Origin: Ferrovibrio sp.
GTDB taxonomy: Bacteria; Pseudomonadota; Alphaproteobacteria; Ferrovibrionales; Ferrovibrionaceae
DNA length: 64,000 bases
Assembly (NCBI RefSeq): GCF_025869515.1
Contig: NZ_JAOZVR010000058.1
Span: 1-64,000, forward strand
Direction: 5' to 3'
Shown: piece by piece, positions 18,070 through 26,790 of the stretch
Layout: every line of letters begins with the position of its first letter
Numbering within the stretch: the first letter of the stretch is position 1
Notes under the pieces: model-generated
The model's input: the letters and a program-made list of their open reading frames with translations, nothing else
Database searches by the model: none
What the model was told of the DNA's origin: nothing
Translations under genes and position numbers: made by a program

Positions 18070-18903
18070 TCAGCCTTCGCCGTTACCACCGTTGCCGCCG
18101 TTCTGCAGATCGGCGGGATTGGGCATGCCGAGCGTATGGAAGCCGCTGTCGACATGCACGATCTCGCCGGTGACGCCGGCGCCGAGATCCGACAGCAGGA
18201 ACAGCGCGGCGCCGCCGACTTCGTCGAGCGAAGCATTGCGGCGCAGCGGGCTGTGCTGCGCGGTGAATTTGAAGGTGGCCCGCGCCGAACCGATGGCCGA
18301 ACCGGCCAGGGTGCGCATCGGGCCCGGCGATACGGCATTGACGCGGATATTCTGCGGGCCGAGATCGACGGCGAGGTAGCGCACGCTGGCTTCCAGCGCC
18401 GCCTTGGCCACGCCCATCACGTTGTAGTTCGGCATCACGCGTGTGCTGCCTTCATAGGTCAGCGTGATCAGCGAACCGCCCTTGCTCATATAGGGCTGCG
18501 CCAGCCGCGCCACCTCGGTGAAGGAGTAGCAGGAGATCATCAGCGAGCGGCCGAAGTTGCCGCGCGTGGTATTGAGGTAGCGGCCCTTCAGCTCTTCCTT
18601 GTCGGAATAGGCGATGGCATGCACCACGAAATCGATCTGGTTGCCGAAGGCGGCGCCGACCTTCTCGAAGGCCTGGCGCATCGAGGTTTCGTCTTCCACG
18701 TCGCAGGGCACCACGGCCTTGGCATTGACGCTTTCCGCCAGCGGCCGCACGCGGCGCTCGAAGGCCTCGCCCTGGAAGGTGAAGGCGAGTTCGGCGCCAT
18801 GCCTGTGCAGCATGTCGGCGATGCCCCAGGCGATCGAATGGTCGTTGGCGACTCCCATGATGAGGCCGCGCTTGCCGCTCATCAATGCAGGCGTATCGGT
18901 CAT
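18070..18903 (-). CDS. fabI: enoyl-[acyl-carrier-protein] reductase (NADH)
   Basis: Catalyses the last reduction of fatty-acid elongation. The 277-residue protein is a short-chain dehydrogenase fold of the FabI type. The dinucleotide loop is GVANDHSIAWGIA near residue 17, the catalytic Tyr and Lys are in NYNVMGVAKAALE (Y-x6-K) near residue 160, and SPGPMRTLAG follows near 195. The C-terminus carries an unusual Gly/Asn-rich tail (NGGNGGNGEG). It is the third gene of fabA-fabB-fabI, 45 bases after fabB. FabI-type reductases are the targets of triclosan-like inhibitors. Confidence 0.95.
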   Translation of the reverse strand: MTDTPALMSGKRGLIMGVANDHSIAWGIADMLHRHGAELAFTFQGEAFERRVRPLAESVNAKAVVPCDVEDETSMRQAFEKVGAAFGNQIDFVVHAIAYSDKEELKGRYLNTTRGNFGRSLMISCYSFTEVARLAQPYMSKGGSLITLTYEGSTRVMPNYNVMGVAKAALEASVRYLAVDLGPQNIRVNAVSPGPMRTLAGSAIGSARATFKFTAQHSPLRRNASLDEVGGAALFLLSDLGAGVTGEIVHVDSGFHTLGMPNPADLQNGGNGGNGEG

Positions 18904-18948
18904 GTTAAATCCGGTGAATGAAAATCTGTGTCGGGGAAGGCGGTGAGA

Positions 18949-20184
18949 TCAGGCGGCGTAACGCTGGAAGATCAGCGAGGCATTGGTGCCGCCGAAGCCG
19001 AAGGAATTCGACATCACGCGGTTCAAAGTCACGTTGTCCCGACGCTCGCGCACGATGGGGAAGCCTTCCGCGCCAGGATCGAGATTTTCGATATTGGCCG
19101 ACGCGGCGATGAAGCTGTCGCGCATCATCAGGATCGAATAGATCGATTCCTGCACGCCCGCCGCGCCCAGCGAATGGCCGGTCAGCGACTTTGTCGAGCT
19201 GATCGGCGGCACCTTGTCGCCGAAGACTTCGCGGATCGCCTTCAGTTCGGTGATATCGCCGGCCGGCGTCGAGGTGCCGTGCGTGTTGATATAGTCGATC
19301 GGCGCGTTGTGACCGTGGCCGCCGGCATCGCTGAGCGCCAGATTCATGCAGCGCACCGCGCCTTCGCCCGAGGGCGCGACCATGTCGGCGCCGTCCGAGG
19401 TGGCGCCGTAGCCGATCAGTTCGGCATAGATCCTGGCGCCACGCGCCTTGGCATGCTCCAGCTCTTCCATCACCAGGATGCCGCCGCCGCCGGCGATCAC
19501 GAAGCCGTCGCGGTCCTTGTCATAGGCGCGCGAGGCCTTTTCCGGCGTGGCATTGAAAGACGAGCTCATCGCCGGCATGGCGTCGAACAGGCAGCTCAGC
19601 GTCCAGTCCAGTTCCTCGCCGCCGCCGGCGAAGATGATGTCCTGCTTGCCGAGCTGGATCAGTTCGGCGGCATTGCCGATGCAGTGCGCCGAGGTCGAGC
19701 AGGCCGAGCTGATCGAATAGTTGACGCCCTTGATCTTGAAGGCGGTGCTGAGCACGGCGGAGCAGGTGCTCGACATCGTGCGCGGCACCATGAAGGGGCC
19801 GATCTTCTTCGGGCCGCCCTTTTCGCGGGTGATATCCGCGGCGGCGACCAGGTTGCGGGTCGACGCGCCGCCGGAGCCGACGATCAGCCCGGTGCGCGGA
19901 TTGATGATATCGCCGGCTTCCAGACCGCTGTCGGCGATGGCCTGTTCCATGGCGAGATAGGCATAAGCCGCGCCGTCGCCCATGAAGCGCTTCTGGCGGC
20001 GGTCGATCGCGGCTTCGAGATCGATCTTAACCGTGCCATGCACCTGGCTGCGGAAATTCAGCCTGGCATAGTCTTCGGCAAACACGATGCCGGAACGGCC
20101 GGCCTTCAGGCTGTCGGCCACGTCCTCGGCATTGTTGCCGATGGAGGAGGTGATGCCGAGACCGGTAACAACAACGCGACGCAT
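18949..20184 (-). CDS. fabB: 3-oxoacyl-[acyl-carrier-protein] synthase I
   Basis: Elongating condensing enzyme, 411 residues. The Cys-His-His triad is visible: Cys in [10 protein letters not shown] near 165, His in [11 protein letters not shown] near 300, and His in [10 protein letters not shown] near 335. The C-terminal [14 protein letters not shown] is typical. The start is ATG 20184 ([10 protein letters not shown]). Placement directly after fabA supports the FabB role, elongating the cis-3-decenoyl intermediate towards unsaturated fatty acids. Confidence 0.95.
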   Translation of the reverse strand: MRRVVVTGLGITSSIGNNAEDVADSLKAGRSGIVFAEDYARLNFRSQVHGTVKIDLEAAIDRRQKRFMGDGAAYAYLAMEQAIADSGLEAGDIINPRTGLIVGSGGASTRNLVAAADITREKGGPKKIGPFMVPRTMSSTCSAVLSTAFKIKGVNYSISSACSTSAHCIGNAAELIQLGKQDIIFAGGGEELDWTLSCLFDAMPAMSSSFNATPEKASRAYDKDRDGFVIAGGGGILVMEELEHAKARGARIYAELIGYGATSDGADMVAPSGEGAVRCMNLALSDAGGHGHNAPIDYINTHGTSTPAGDITELKAIREVFGDKVPPISSTKSLTGHSLGAAGVQESIYSILMMRDSFIAASANIENLDPGAEGFPIVRERRDNVTLNRVMSNSFGFGGTNASLIFQRYAA

Positions 20185-20304
20185 GGGCGTGAGACTCCTC
20201 AAATGCGGGCCGGACTTCGTGGCCGGGCCACAATCATAAGGCAAGAACCGTTACAGTTCGCCGCGGCGGATTTCGTTCAGGCCGCGGCATTAAGCAGCAG
20301 CTGT

Positions 20305-20829
20305 TTACGCAGCAGCGGGGGCCATGCCTTCGGGGAATACGCCGACGCGCATGTCCTTGCATTCATAGGCCGGCTTGCCGTCGATAAACATCGTGCCGTC
20401 GGCAATCGCGATGCCGAATTTGCGCATCAGCACGCGCTTGATATCGATCTTGAAGGTGATCTTCTTGGCCGCCGGCGTGACCATGTCGGAGAATTTCACC
20501 TCGCCGACGCTGAGGGCGCGGCCCTTGCCGGGCGCCTTCATCCAGCCGAGGAAAAAGCCGACCAGCTGCCACATGGCATCGAGGCCCAGGCAGCCCGGCA
20601 TCACCGGATCGTTTTCGAAATGACAGGGAAAGAACCAGAGGTTGGGCTTGATGTCGAGCTCGGCTTCGATCTCGCCCTTGCCGTATTTGCCGCCTTCGCT
20701 GACGATCTTCACGATCCGGTCGAGCATCAGCATGGGCGGCAGCGGCAGGCGGGCATTGCCCTCGCCGAACAGCTTGCCATGCGCGCAAGCCAGCAGATCC
20801 TCGTAGCTGTAACTGTTCTTCCGTTCCAC
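20305..20829 (-). CDS. fabA: 3-hydroxydecanoyl-[acyl-carrier-protein] dehydratase/isomerase
   Basis: Dehydrates 3-hydroxydecanoyl-ACP and isomerises the product, starting unsaturated fatty-acid synthesis. The 174-residue hotdog enzyme has the active-site His in [12 protein letters not shown] near residue 70 and the Asp in [10 protein letters not shown] near 84. It heads the fabA-fabB-fabI operon and is divergent from irr across 293 bases. In several alphaproteobacteria fabA and irr are neighbours, so the layout is a lineage trait rather than proof of iron control. Confidence 0.96.
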   Translation of the reverse strand: MERKNSYSYEDLLACAHGKLFGEGNARLPLPPMLMLDRIVKIVSEGGKYGKGEIEAELDIKPNLWFFPCHFENDPVMPGCLGLDAMWQLVGFFLGWMKAPGKGRALSVGEVKFSDMVTPAAKKITFKIDIKRVLMRKFGIAIADGTMFIDGKPAYECKDMRVGVFPEGMAPAAA

Positions 20830-21122
20830 GATGGTGAAATCCTCAACCCGTCTGGCACCGCCCGGAACATCCGGAGGCGGCGCAATCCTCCATGGCGAAT
20901 TCCGCTAAGTGGCGGGCCTGTCATCGCCTTCCGGGGACAATGTAGTGATCCGCAGGCCAGCCGCAACAGTTTCGTTGCATCTTGTTACAATGACGCGATC
21001 ACGATGCCGCAGCGGCAGCCCAAGATTGCAGAGCCCGGATCAAGTGGTTGTGATTACAGGCCAATCCGGCCCAGATGACATTCCTGTGGCCGTCGCTAAT
21101 GCTGTGCTGTATATCAAAATCC
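20830..21122. promoter_or_regulatory. divergent fabA/irr promoter region
   Basis: This 293-base gap separates the starts of fabA (minus) and irr (plus). It is more AT-rich than its surroundings near 20960-21000, where TACAAT (20986-20991) is a possible plus-strand -10 element without a clear -35. I see no Irr box of the kind found downstream of irr, and no FabR-like palindrome that I can support. Confidence 0.4.
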
Positions 21123-21542
21123 ATGGGCAAGGTGATCGAACCCCGTTTTGAGGCTGCCGCCGGGCAGCTGCGTGCTGCCGGTCTGCGCACCACGCGGCAG
21201 CGTCTGATGCTGGCCGAAATCCTGTTCAGCCAGGGCCATCGTCACGTCACCGCCGAGAGCCTGTTCACCGAGGCCGCCGAGCGCGGCGCCCGCCTGTCGC
21301 TGGCCACGGTGTATAACTGCCTGCACCAGTTCACCGCCGTCGGCCTGCTGCGCATGGTGACGGTGGATGCCGGTCGCGCCTATTTCGATACCAATCTCTC
21401 GCCGCATCATCATTTCTACTATGAGCGCAGCGGCGAGTTGCGCGACATTCCGGAAGCCGAAATCGCAGTGGCCAGGCTGCCAGCGGCGCCGGAAGGCGCG
21501 AAGATCGCGCGTGTCGATGTCATCCTGCGCCTGCAGGATTGA
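21123..21542 (+). CDS. irr: Fur-family iron response regulator Irr
   Basis: Haem- and iron-responsive transcription regulator, 139 residues. The winged helix covers about residues 10-80 (RTTRQRLMLAEILFS, then LATVYNCLHQFTAVGLL). The Irr-defining stretch FDTNLSPHHHF with the following RDIP is at about residues 92-110; the three histidines are the known haem/metal site region of Irr and set it apart from Fur and Zur. The ATG at 21123 gives the normal length; an upstream start at 21075 is in frame. Irr binds TTTAGAA-N3-TTCTAAA-type boxes, and one lies 23 bases after its own stop. Confidence 0.92.
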   Translation: MGKVIEPRFEAAAGQLRAAGLRTTRQRLMLAEILFSQGHRHVTAESLFTEAAERGARLSLATVYNCLHQFTAVGLLRMVTVDAGRAYFDTNLSPHHHFYYERSGELRDIPEAEIAVARLPAAPEGAKIARVDVILRLQD

Positions 21543-21564
21543 CAGCTGCGAGCCATTCGCAGAT

Positions 21565-21580
21565 TTTAGAATGATTCTAA
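21565..21580. promoter_or_regulatory. Irr box (iron control element)
   Basis: TTAGAAT (21566-21572), one base, then ATTCTAA (21574-21580) is a perfect 7-bp inverted repeat. It fits the known iron control element of Irr (TTTAGAA-N3-TTCTAA core). It lies seven bases upstream of the -35 hexamer of the rubrerythrin operon promoter, not over the promoter, which leaves open activation as well as repression. Confidence 0.85.
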
Positions 21581-21586
21581 CATAGC

Positions 21587-21614
21587 TTGACTGATCGCCG
21601 CGCGGGTCCATAAT
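21587..21614 (+). promoter_or_regulatory. sigma-70 type promoter of the rubrerythrin operon
   Basis: TTGACT (21587-21592) and CATAAT (21609-21614) are separated by 16 bases, a near-consensus promoter that is unusual in this GC-rich DNA. The predicted start near 21621 gives a leader of about 145 bases before the rubrerythrin ATG. Confidence 0.7.
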
Positions 21615-21633
21615 CCCCGCGTTCCGAATCTCT

Positions 21634-21741
21634 GTCCCGCTGCTCCCCGCCCCACTGATTTCTGGGTGGCAGTCCGGGGGCCAGGGCGGGACATGCGCCG
21701 CCGGGCCCCATGTTTTCCGACATGGTCCGCGCCCCGGCGGC
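21634..21741 (+). ncRNA. structured 5-prime leader of the rubrerythrin operon
   Basis: Two successive stems can form in the leader. GTCCCGC (21634-21640) pairs with GCGGGAC (21686-21692). GCCGCCGGG (21697-21705) pairs perfectly with CCCGGCGGC (21733-21741), and its loop holds a further CCATG/CATGG hairpin. No known riboswitch class is recognised. The ribosome site AAGGAGGA is left single-stranded after the second stem. A regulatory role is inference from the compact pairing. Confidence 0.45.
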
Positions 21742-21766
21742 AGGCGAAAACAAGGAGGACCAGCAC

Positions 21767-22183
21767 ATGGCAGCACTCAAGGGTACCAAGACCCACGGCA
21801 ATCTGAAGGAAGCCTTCGCCGGCGAAAGCCAGGCGAACCGCCGTTATCTCTACTTCGCCCAGAAGGCCGATGTGGAAGGCTACAACGACGTCGCCGCCGT
21901 GTTCCGCTCGACCGCGGAAGGCGAGACCGGCCATGCCCATGGCCATCTCGAATTCATGGCCGAAGTCGGCGACCCGGCCACCGATCTGCCGATCGGCCCG
22001 ACCGCGTCCAACCTGAAGGCCGCGGTTGCCGGCGAGACCCACGAATATACCGACATGTATCCCGGCATGGCGAAGACCGCCCGCGAGGAAGGCTTCGACG
22101 AGATCGCCGAATGGTTCGAGACGCTGGCGAAGGCTGAAAAGAGCCATGCCGGCCGCTTCCAGAAGGCGCTCGACACGCTCTGA
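21767..22183 (+). CDS. rubrerythrin-like diiron protein
   Basis: A 138-residue ferritin-like four-helix protein, cytoplasmic, expected to reduce peroxide at a diiron site. Ligand motifs are [13 protein letters not shown] near residue 15-27, [15 protein letters not shown] near 50, [15 protein letters not shown] near 90 and [11 protein letters not shown] near 120, i.e. the two ExxH pairs plus bridging Glu. The C-terminal rubredoxin domain of classical rubrerythrin is absent, so another electron donor is needed. AAGGAGGA precedes the ATG at 21767. The Irr box and promoter upstream tie it to iron control, and the next two genes are on the same strand. Confidence 0.93.
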   Translation: MAALKGTKTHGNLKEAFAGESQANRRYLYFAQKADVEGYNDVAAVFRSTAEGETGHAHGHLEFMAEVGDPATDLPIGPTASNLKAAVAGETHEYTDMYPGMAKTAREEGFDEIAEWFETLAKAEKSHAGRFQKALDTL

Positions 22184-22287
22184 GTCTCCGCTCCGGTGAC
22201 GTAACGGTCCGGCGGGTGCCCAGATACGCTTCTGGGCGCCCGCCGGTATTCCTGCGTTAGACGCACCCGAAAATCCTGGGGGACTGA

Positions 22288-23652
22288 ATGCGCGAAGGCA
22301 GCCTGGACGCGCCGACCCGGCATCCGCTCGACTGGCAGAATCCTGATTTCTACGACCTTGAAAAGCTCGACGTCGAGATGCGACGCGTGCTCGACATCTG
22401 TCATGGCTGCCGTCGCTGCTTCAATCTGTGCGACAGTTTCCCGCGCCTGTTCGATCTGGTCGATGCCTCGCCGACCGGCGAACTCGACGAAGTGAAGTCG
22501 GCGGATTTCAAGCCGATCGTGGATGCCTGCACGCTCTGCGACCTGTGCTACATGACCAAGTGCCCCTATGTGCCGCCGCACGAATTCCAGCTCGATTTCC
22601 CGCATCTGATGCTGCGCTACCGCGCCGCCGAGCGGCATCACGGCCACAAGGATGCGATCGGCGACCAGCTGTCGCAGACCGACCGCAACGGCAAACTCGC
22701 CGGCCTGGTGGCGCCGATCGCCAACTGGGCATCCGAGCGCGGCAACAGCCTGACCCGCCCGGTGATGGAAGCGGTGATGGATGTGCACCGCGATGCCGAG
22801 CTGCCGAAATTCAACGCCAAAACCCTGGTGGCACGCGCGAAAGCCGAGCCGGCCGCGGTCAACAGCGCTGCGCCGGGCTATGGCAAGCGCAAGGCGGCGA
22901 TCTATGCCACCTGCTTCGGCAACTACAACAATCCCGATATCGGCGTCGCGGCGCAGAAGATCCTGGCGCATAACGGCGTCGCGCTGCGTGTCGATTATCC
23001 CGGCTGCTGCGGCATGCCGCGCCTGGAACAGGGCGATATCGAGGATGTGGCGAAGAAGGCGCGCGTGGTGGCGGAATTCTATGCGCCGCTGATCGACCAG
23101 GGCTACGACATCGTGGCGCTGGTGCCGTCCTGCGCGCTGATGCTGAAATTCGAATGGCCGCTGATTCTGCCCAACGATCCGCTGGTGAAAAAGCTGGCGC
23201 AGGCGACCTTCGATATCTCCGAATACATCGTCGATATCGCCAGGAAGGACGGCCTCGCGCCGGGACTGAAGCCGCTGGCTGGCGGCGTCACCCTGCATCT
23301 GGCCTGTCATGCGCGGGCGCAGAATATGGGCGCCAAGGCCACCGAGCTGATGAAGCTGATCCCCGAGATGAAGCCGGGCGAAGACCTGGCCGTGATCGAA
23401 CGCTGCGCCGGCCATGGCGGCAGCTGGGGTGTGCGGAAAGAATTCTTCGAAATCGGTATGAAGGTGGGCAGGCCGGTGGCGCGCACCGCGGTGAAGGAAG
23501 CCAAGGCGCATATCGCATCGGAATGCCCGCTCGCCGCCATCCATATCCGCCAGGGCATGGAACGCGAGGGCAAGGATAAAGAGGGCTTCACCCTGCCGGC
23601 CAGGGCCGATCATCCGGTGGAACTCTTCGCCAAGGCTTACGGTTTGATTTAA
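22288..23652 (+). CDS. iron-sulfur CCG-domain protein (GlpC/HdrD-like)
   Basis: A 454-residue cytoplasmic oxidoreductase subunit. Two ferredoxin-type [4Fe-4S] motifs are at the N-terminus: [11 protein letters not shown] near residue 38 and [13 protein letters not shown] near 82. Two cysteine-rich CCG-type segments follow: CFGNYNN with [13 protein letters not shown] near 210-255, and [11 protein letters not shown] with [10 protein letters not shown] near 340-380; the second has CAG in place of CCG. Such domains occur in GlpC, glycolate oxidase GlcF and heterodisulfide reductase. It sits between rubrerythrin and a DUF3501 gene, a recurrent trio in proteobacteria. Electron delivery to rubrerythrin is an attractive guess. 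Confidence 0.9.
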   Translation: MREGSLDAPTRHPLDWQNPDFYDLEKLDVEMRRVLDICHGCRRCFNLCDSFPRLFDLVDASPTGELDEVKSADFKPIVDACTLCDLCYMTKCPYVPPHEFQLDFPHLMLRYRAAERHHGHKDAIGDQLSQTDRNGKLAGLVAPIANWASERGNSLTRPVMEAVMDVHRDAELPKFNAKTLVARAKAEPAAVNSAAPGYGKRKAAIYATCFGNYNNPDIGVAAQKILAHNGVALRVDYPGCCGMPRLEQGDIEDVAKKARVVAEFYAPLIDQGYDIVALVPSCALMLKFEWPLILPNDPLVKKLAQATFDISEYIVDIARKDGLAPGLKPLAGGVTLHLACHARAQNMGAKATELMKLIPEMKPGEDLAVIERCAGHGGSWGVRKEFFEIGMKVGRPVARTAVKEAKAHIASECPLAAIHIRQGMEREGKDKEGFTLPARADHPVELFAKAYGLI

Positions 23653-23697
23653 ACGGTATCCGGTGACGGAGGGGCTTCCGGCACACAGGAGAGTATG

Positions 23698-24288
23698 ATG
23701 AGTCTGAAGACCACGATCACCCGCGCCGACATCCTGCCGATGGACGAGTTCGTGAAGGTGCGCAAGGACAAGCGCGCCGAGATCGTCGGCATCAAGAAGC
23801 ACCGCCGCGTCGGCGTCGGGCCGTTCTGCACCTTCTATTTCGAGAATTACGCCACCATGTGGTGGCAGATCCACGAGATGCTGTTCATCGAAAAGGGCGG
23901 CGAGAATCAGATTGCCGACGAGCTGCATGCCTATGCGCCGCTGATCCCCAAGGGTACCGAACTGGTCTGCACCTTCATGATCGAGGTGGATGATGCCGTG
24001 CGCCGCCCGGCCGTGCTGGCGCAGCTGACCAATATCGACCAGATGGTGGTACTGGAATTCGGCCCGCACAAGGTGCGCTCGGTGCCGGAGGACGATGCCG
24101 AACGCAACCGCGAGGACGGCAAGACCTCGTCGGTGCATTTCCTGCGCTTCCCCTTCACGCCCGAACAGGTGGCGGCCTTCAGGGCGCCGGGCACCCGCGT
24201 GCTGCTCGCCATCGAGCATCCCAATTACGGCCATATCGCCGTGATGCCGGAGACCACGCGCGAAGCGCTGGCCCAGGACTTCTCGTAA
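23698..24288 (+). CDS. DUF3501 family protein
   Basis: A 196-residue protein of the DUF3501 family, function unknown. Characteristic stretches are [14 protein letters not shown] near the start, [27 protein letters not shown] near 38-65 (quoted in parts: [18 protein letters not shown]), and [13 protein letters not shown] near the end. AGGAG stands six bases before ATG 23698; the adjacent ATG 23695 is the alternative. It closes the rubrerythrin operon and is followed by a hairpin terminator. Genome neighbours of this family are usually rubrerythrin and the CCG protein, so all three probably act together. Confidence 0.9.
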   Translation: MSLKTTITRADILPMDEFVKVRKDKRAEIVGIKKHRRVGVGPFCTFYFENYATMWWQIHEMLFIEKGGENQIADELHAYAPLIPKGTELVCTFMIEVDDAVRRPAVLAQLTNIDQMVVLEFGPHKVRSVPEDDAERNREDGKTSSVHFLRFPFTPEQVAAFRAPGTRVLLAIEHPNYGHIAVMPETTREALAQDFS

Positions 24289-24333
24289 CAGGGATTTCGC
24301 GTAAACCCTGTCTTTTTGCCGGATCAAAGCGTC

Positions 24334-24366
24334 GCGTCACGGGTTACCTGCAGTGACGCTTTTTCT
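24334..24366 (+). terminator. rho-independent terminator of the rubrerythrin operon
   Basis: GCGTCAC (24334-24340) pairs with GTGACGC (24353-24359), followed directly by TTTTTCTTT. The stem can extend by AAAGC/GCTTT-type pairing. It isolates the rubrerythrin-CCG-DUF3501 unit from the following VOC gene. Confidence 0.82.
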
Positions 24367-24385
24367 TTGACCGGAGGAGACAGAC

Positions 24386-24817
24386 ATGCAGTTCCATCGC
24401 GGCCGGCTGATCGACCATGTTCAGCTTGTGGTGCGCGACCTTGCCGCGTCGCGCCGCTTCTATGAAGCCGCCTTCGGTGCGCTCGGCCTGAAGATCGAAA
24501 CCGAAGGCCCGGGCTTTTTTGGCTGCGACGAGCTCTATATCAGCACGGCCGAAGCGCACGAGGACTTCCACCTCACCGGCCGGGCGCATATCGCTTTCCA
24601 AGCCGCCGACCAGGCCATGGTGCAGCGGTTTCATGTGGCCGTGCTGGCGGCCGGCGGCAAGGATAACGGGGCGCCGGGCTTCCGCGAGACATACCATCCG
24701 GGTTATTACGCAGCCTTCGCCCTCGATCCCGACGGCAACAATATCGAGGCGGTGTTCCATGGCCTGGCCACCCGCTCGGCACCCAGCGTGGCCATCGTGC
24801 CGCACCCGAAAGCCTGA
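24386..24817 (+). CDS. VOC (glyoxalase/dioxygenase) superfamily protein
   Basis: A 143-residue single-unit VOC fold protein. It shows the first beta-alpha-beta module (DHVQLVVRDLAASRRFYEAAF) with a metal-ligand-type His near residue 11, the AHIAFQAAD turn near 68 and the closing FALDPDGNNIEAVFH with the ligand-type Glu near 120. His, His and Glu positions suggest a divalent metal site. Relatives are glyoxalase I, ring-cleaving dioxygenases and fosfomycin-resistance proteins; the substrate cannot be told. Confidence 0.88.
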   Translation: MQFHRGRLIDHVQLVVRDLAASRRFYEAAFGALGLKIETEGPGFFGCDELYISTAEAHEDFHLTGRAHIAFQAADQAMVQRFHVAVLAAGGKDNGAPGFRETYHPGYYAAFALDPDGNNIEAVFHGLATRSAPSVAIVPHPKA

Positions 24818-24908
24818 CGGATCGCCACGCGCGATTGGGACTTGGACTTTCCGGCGTAAGGCTTCATGCTTGCGGCAGCCCCAGCTGAAGCCCTGCGCGG
24901 AGTCCGCC

Positions 24909-25517
24909 ATGACCGTCCTCACCACCGAAGCCGACCTGCGCGGCTGCTACGACATGCCCAACGACACCGTTCAGCGGAAAATTCTTTCCCGCCTCGACAA
25001 GCATGCCAAAGCCTTCATCGCGCTGTCACCCTTCCTGGCGCTGTCCACCAGCGGGCCGGACGGCGCCGACTGCTCGCCGCGCGGTGATGCGCCGGGTTTC
25101 GTGCATGTCGAGAATGACAGCACGCTGCTGCTGCCCGACCGGCGCGGCAACAACCTGATCGACAGTCTGCGCAATGTGGTGCAGCACCCGCAGGTCGGCC
25201 TGCTGTTCCTGGTGCCGGGTATCAACGAGACGCTGCGCGTCAACGGCACAGCCAAGGTGATCACCGATCCGCAGCGTCTGGCGCCGATGACCGCGCAGGG
25301 CAAGGCGCCCGGCTCGGCACTGGAGATCACTGTGCGCGAGGTCTTTTTCCATTGCGCCAAGGCGATGATGCGCTCGGACTTGTGGAACCCGGACAAGCAT
25401 GTGCCACGCTCAAGCTTTCCCACGCTCGGCAGGGTGATCGCCGATCAGGTGGCGGGGCTGGAGGTCAAGGCCGTCGAGGCCGTGATCGAGGAAGGCTACA
25501 GGACGCGGCTGTATTAG
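24909..25517 (+). CDS. pyridoxamine 5-prime-phosphate oxidase-like FMN protein
   Basis: A 202-residue split-barrel flavoprotein-like protein (COG3576 type). Features are FLALSTSGPDGADCSPRGDAPGFV near residues 45-65 (strand and flavin-contact loop), LLLPDRRGNNLIDSLRN near 78-95, where GNN is typical, and VREVFFHCAKAMMRS near 145. The ATG at 24909 is used; a longer frame starting inside the VOC gene is a shadow. It probably reduces or oxidises a small molecule with FMN; pyridoxal metabolism proper is unlikely. It ends two bases before the next GST start. Confidence 0.88.
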   Translation: MTVLTTEADLRGCYDMPNDTVQRKILSRLDKHAKAFIALSPFLALSTSGPDGADCSPRGDAPGFVHVENDSTLLLPDRRGNNLIDSLRNVVQHPQVGLLFLVPGINETLRVNGTAKVITDPQRLAPMTAQGKAPGSALEITVREVFFHCAKAMMRSDLWNPDKHVPRSSFPTLGRVIADQVAGLEVKAVEAVIEEGYRTRLY

Positions 25518-25519
25518 CG

Positions 25520-26188
25520 ATGCCCGCCTATTGCCTGCATTACTTCCCGGAATCGGGCAACAGCTACAAGCTGGCGCTGATGCTCACGCTTTGCGGCCAG
25601 TGCTTCGAGCCGGTCTGGACCGATTTCGGCGGCGGTGTCACCCGCACGCCGCAATGGCGCGCGACCGTCAATGCCATGGGCGAGATTCCGGTGCTGGAAG
25701 AGGATGGCGTCAAGCTGACCCAGACCGCGCCGATCCTGATGAAGCTGGCCGAGCAGTATGGCAGGTTCGGCGGCGAGACCGCGGCCGAGAAATACGAGGT
25801 GCTGCGCTGGCTGTTCTGGGACAACCACAAGCTCACCGGCTATATGGCGACCTATCGCTTTCACCGCAGTTTCACGCCGAAACCCAATCCGCAGGTGCTG
25901 ACCTATTTCCGCCGCCGGCTGGATGATTTCCTCGCCATCCTGGAGACGCATCTGCAGGATACGGCCTTTGCAGTCGGCGACCGGCCCACGGTGGCGGATT
26001 TTTCGATGATGGCCTATCTGCATTTTCCGGCCGACGAGACCGGCTACGATTTCGCTGCCACGCATCCGGCGATCAGGGCATGGCTCGACCGCATCGCGGC
26101 GCTGCCCGGCTGGCAATCCGCCTATGACCTTCTGCCAGGTCAGCGCCTGACGCATTACGCCAAAGACGCCGAACCGCTGCACGCCTAG
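25520..26188 (+). CDS. glutathione S-transferase family protein
   Basis: A 222-residue GST. The N-domain has FPESGNSYKLALMLTLCG at residues 9-26, the cis-Pro segment MGEIPVLEEDG near 54 and TQTAPILMKLAEQYG near 68. The helical C-domain contains the N-capping motif VGDRPTVADFSMMAYLHFP near 155. It directly follows the PPOX-like gene (two-base gap) and may share its transcript. Its last four bases overlap the stop of the convergent haemoglobin gene. Substrate unknown. Confidence 0.9.
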   Translation: MPAYCLHYFPESGNSYKLALMLTLCGQCFEPVWTDFGGGVTRTPQWRATVNAMGEIPVLEEDGVKLTQTAPILMKLAEQYGRFGGETAAEKYEVLRWLFWDNHKLTGYMATYRFHRSFTPKPNPQVLTYFRRRLDDFLAILETHLQDTAFAVGDRPTVADFSMMAYLHFPADETGYDFAATHPAIRAWLDRIAALPGWQSAYDLLPGQRLTHYAKDAEPLHA

Positions 26189-26712
26189 TCAGTGTTTACC
26201 GGTTCGCTGCGGACCGGCCCGAGCCAGTCGGGCGTCTCGCCGCGATTGAAGCGAATGCCCAGCACGAAAGACTGCGCGATCTTCTCGGCGCGATGGACGA
26301 ACAGCGCCGCGGCTTCGGGCGGACAGATTTCGGCCACGGTGGCGCGGAACAGCGCCAGCCAGTGATCGAAATGCGGCTGGTCGAGCCGCGGCATGCCCTG
26401 CTCGCCGCGACCGTGATCGAGTTTGAGATGCGCCTGCATCGGCCGGCCGGCATAGCGCCCGGTCATCAGCAGCACCGAGGACCAGAAATCCACCATATTG
26501 GCCAGATGGGCGTCCCAGCGGTCGCCGATGGCCCCGTTGAAGATCGGGCCGAGCAGATCGTCGCTGCGGATGCGGCCGTAGAAGCTATGCACCACCCGGT
26601 GCACCATGGCTTCATCCACGCCGGCCTGCGCGCCGGGCGACAGCGCCGCGCGACGGGCCTGGCGTTCAGCCAGCGTGGTGTCGGTTTCGTCCTGGTGGGC
26701 CATGCCATCCAT
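26185..26712 (-). CDS. group III (P) truncated haemoglobin
   Basis: A haem-binding 2-over-2 globin of 175 residues including a roughly 35-residue N-terminal extension. Group III hallmarks are VHSFYGRIRSDDLLGPIFN near 42-60, HLANMVDFWSSVLLMTGRYAG near 70-90, and the proximal histidine in QPHFDHWLALF near 112. Group III globins in bacteria are linked to low-oxygen or nitric-oxide stress. Its stop overlaps the end of the convergent GST gene by four bases. No clear regulatory site is visible upstream. Confidence 0.9.
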   Translation of the reverse strand: MDGMAHQDETDTTLAERQARRAALSPGAQAGVDEAMVHRVVHSFYGRIRSDDLLGPIFNGAIGDRWDAHLANMVDFWSSVLLMTGRYAGRPMQAHLKLDHGRGEQGMPRLDQPHFDHWLALFRATVAEICPPEAAALFVHRAEKIAQSFVLGIRFNRGETPDWLGPVRSEPVNTD

Positions 26713-26790
26713 GATAGGGCAGGCCGGGGTGATTGATAGCCGCGACCCCTTGTCGCAGATCGCGGGCCACAGCCCGCCCCGCGGCCGGAC

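Noticed and set aside
18928-21078. A 716-codon plus-strand frame opposite fabI, fabB and fabA
   Set aside because: The three fatty-acid genes are certain by catalytic motifs, and the opposite frame spans several genes and their gaps without a ribosome site or domain.
21880-24327. An 815-codon minus-strand frame opposite the rubrerythrin operon
   Set aside because: It has shadow-type composition, whereas rubrerythrin, the CCG protein and DUF3501 on the plus strand are recognisable and have ribosome sites.
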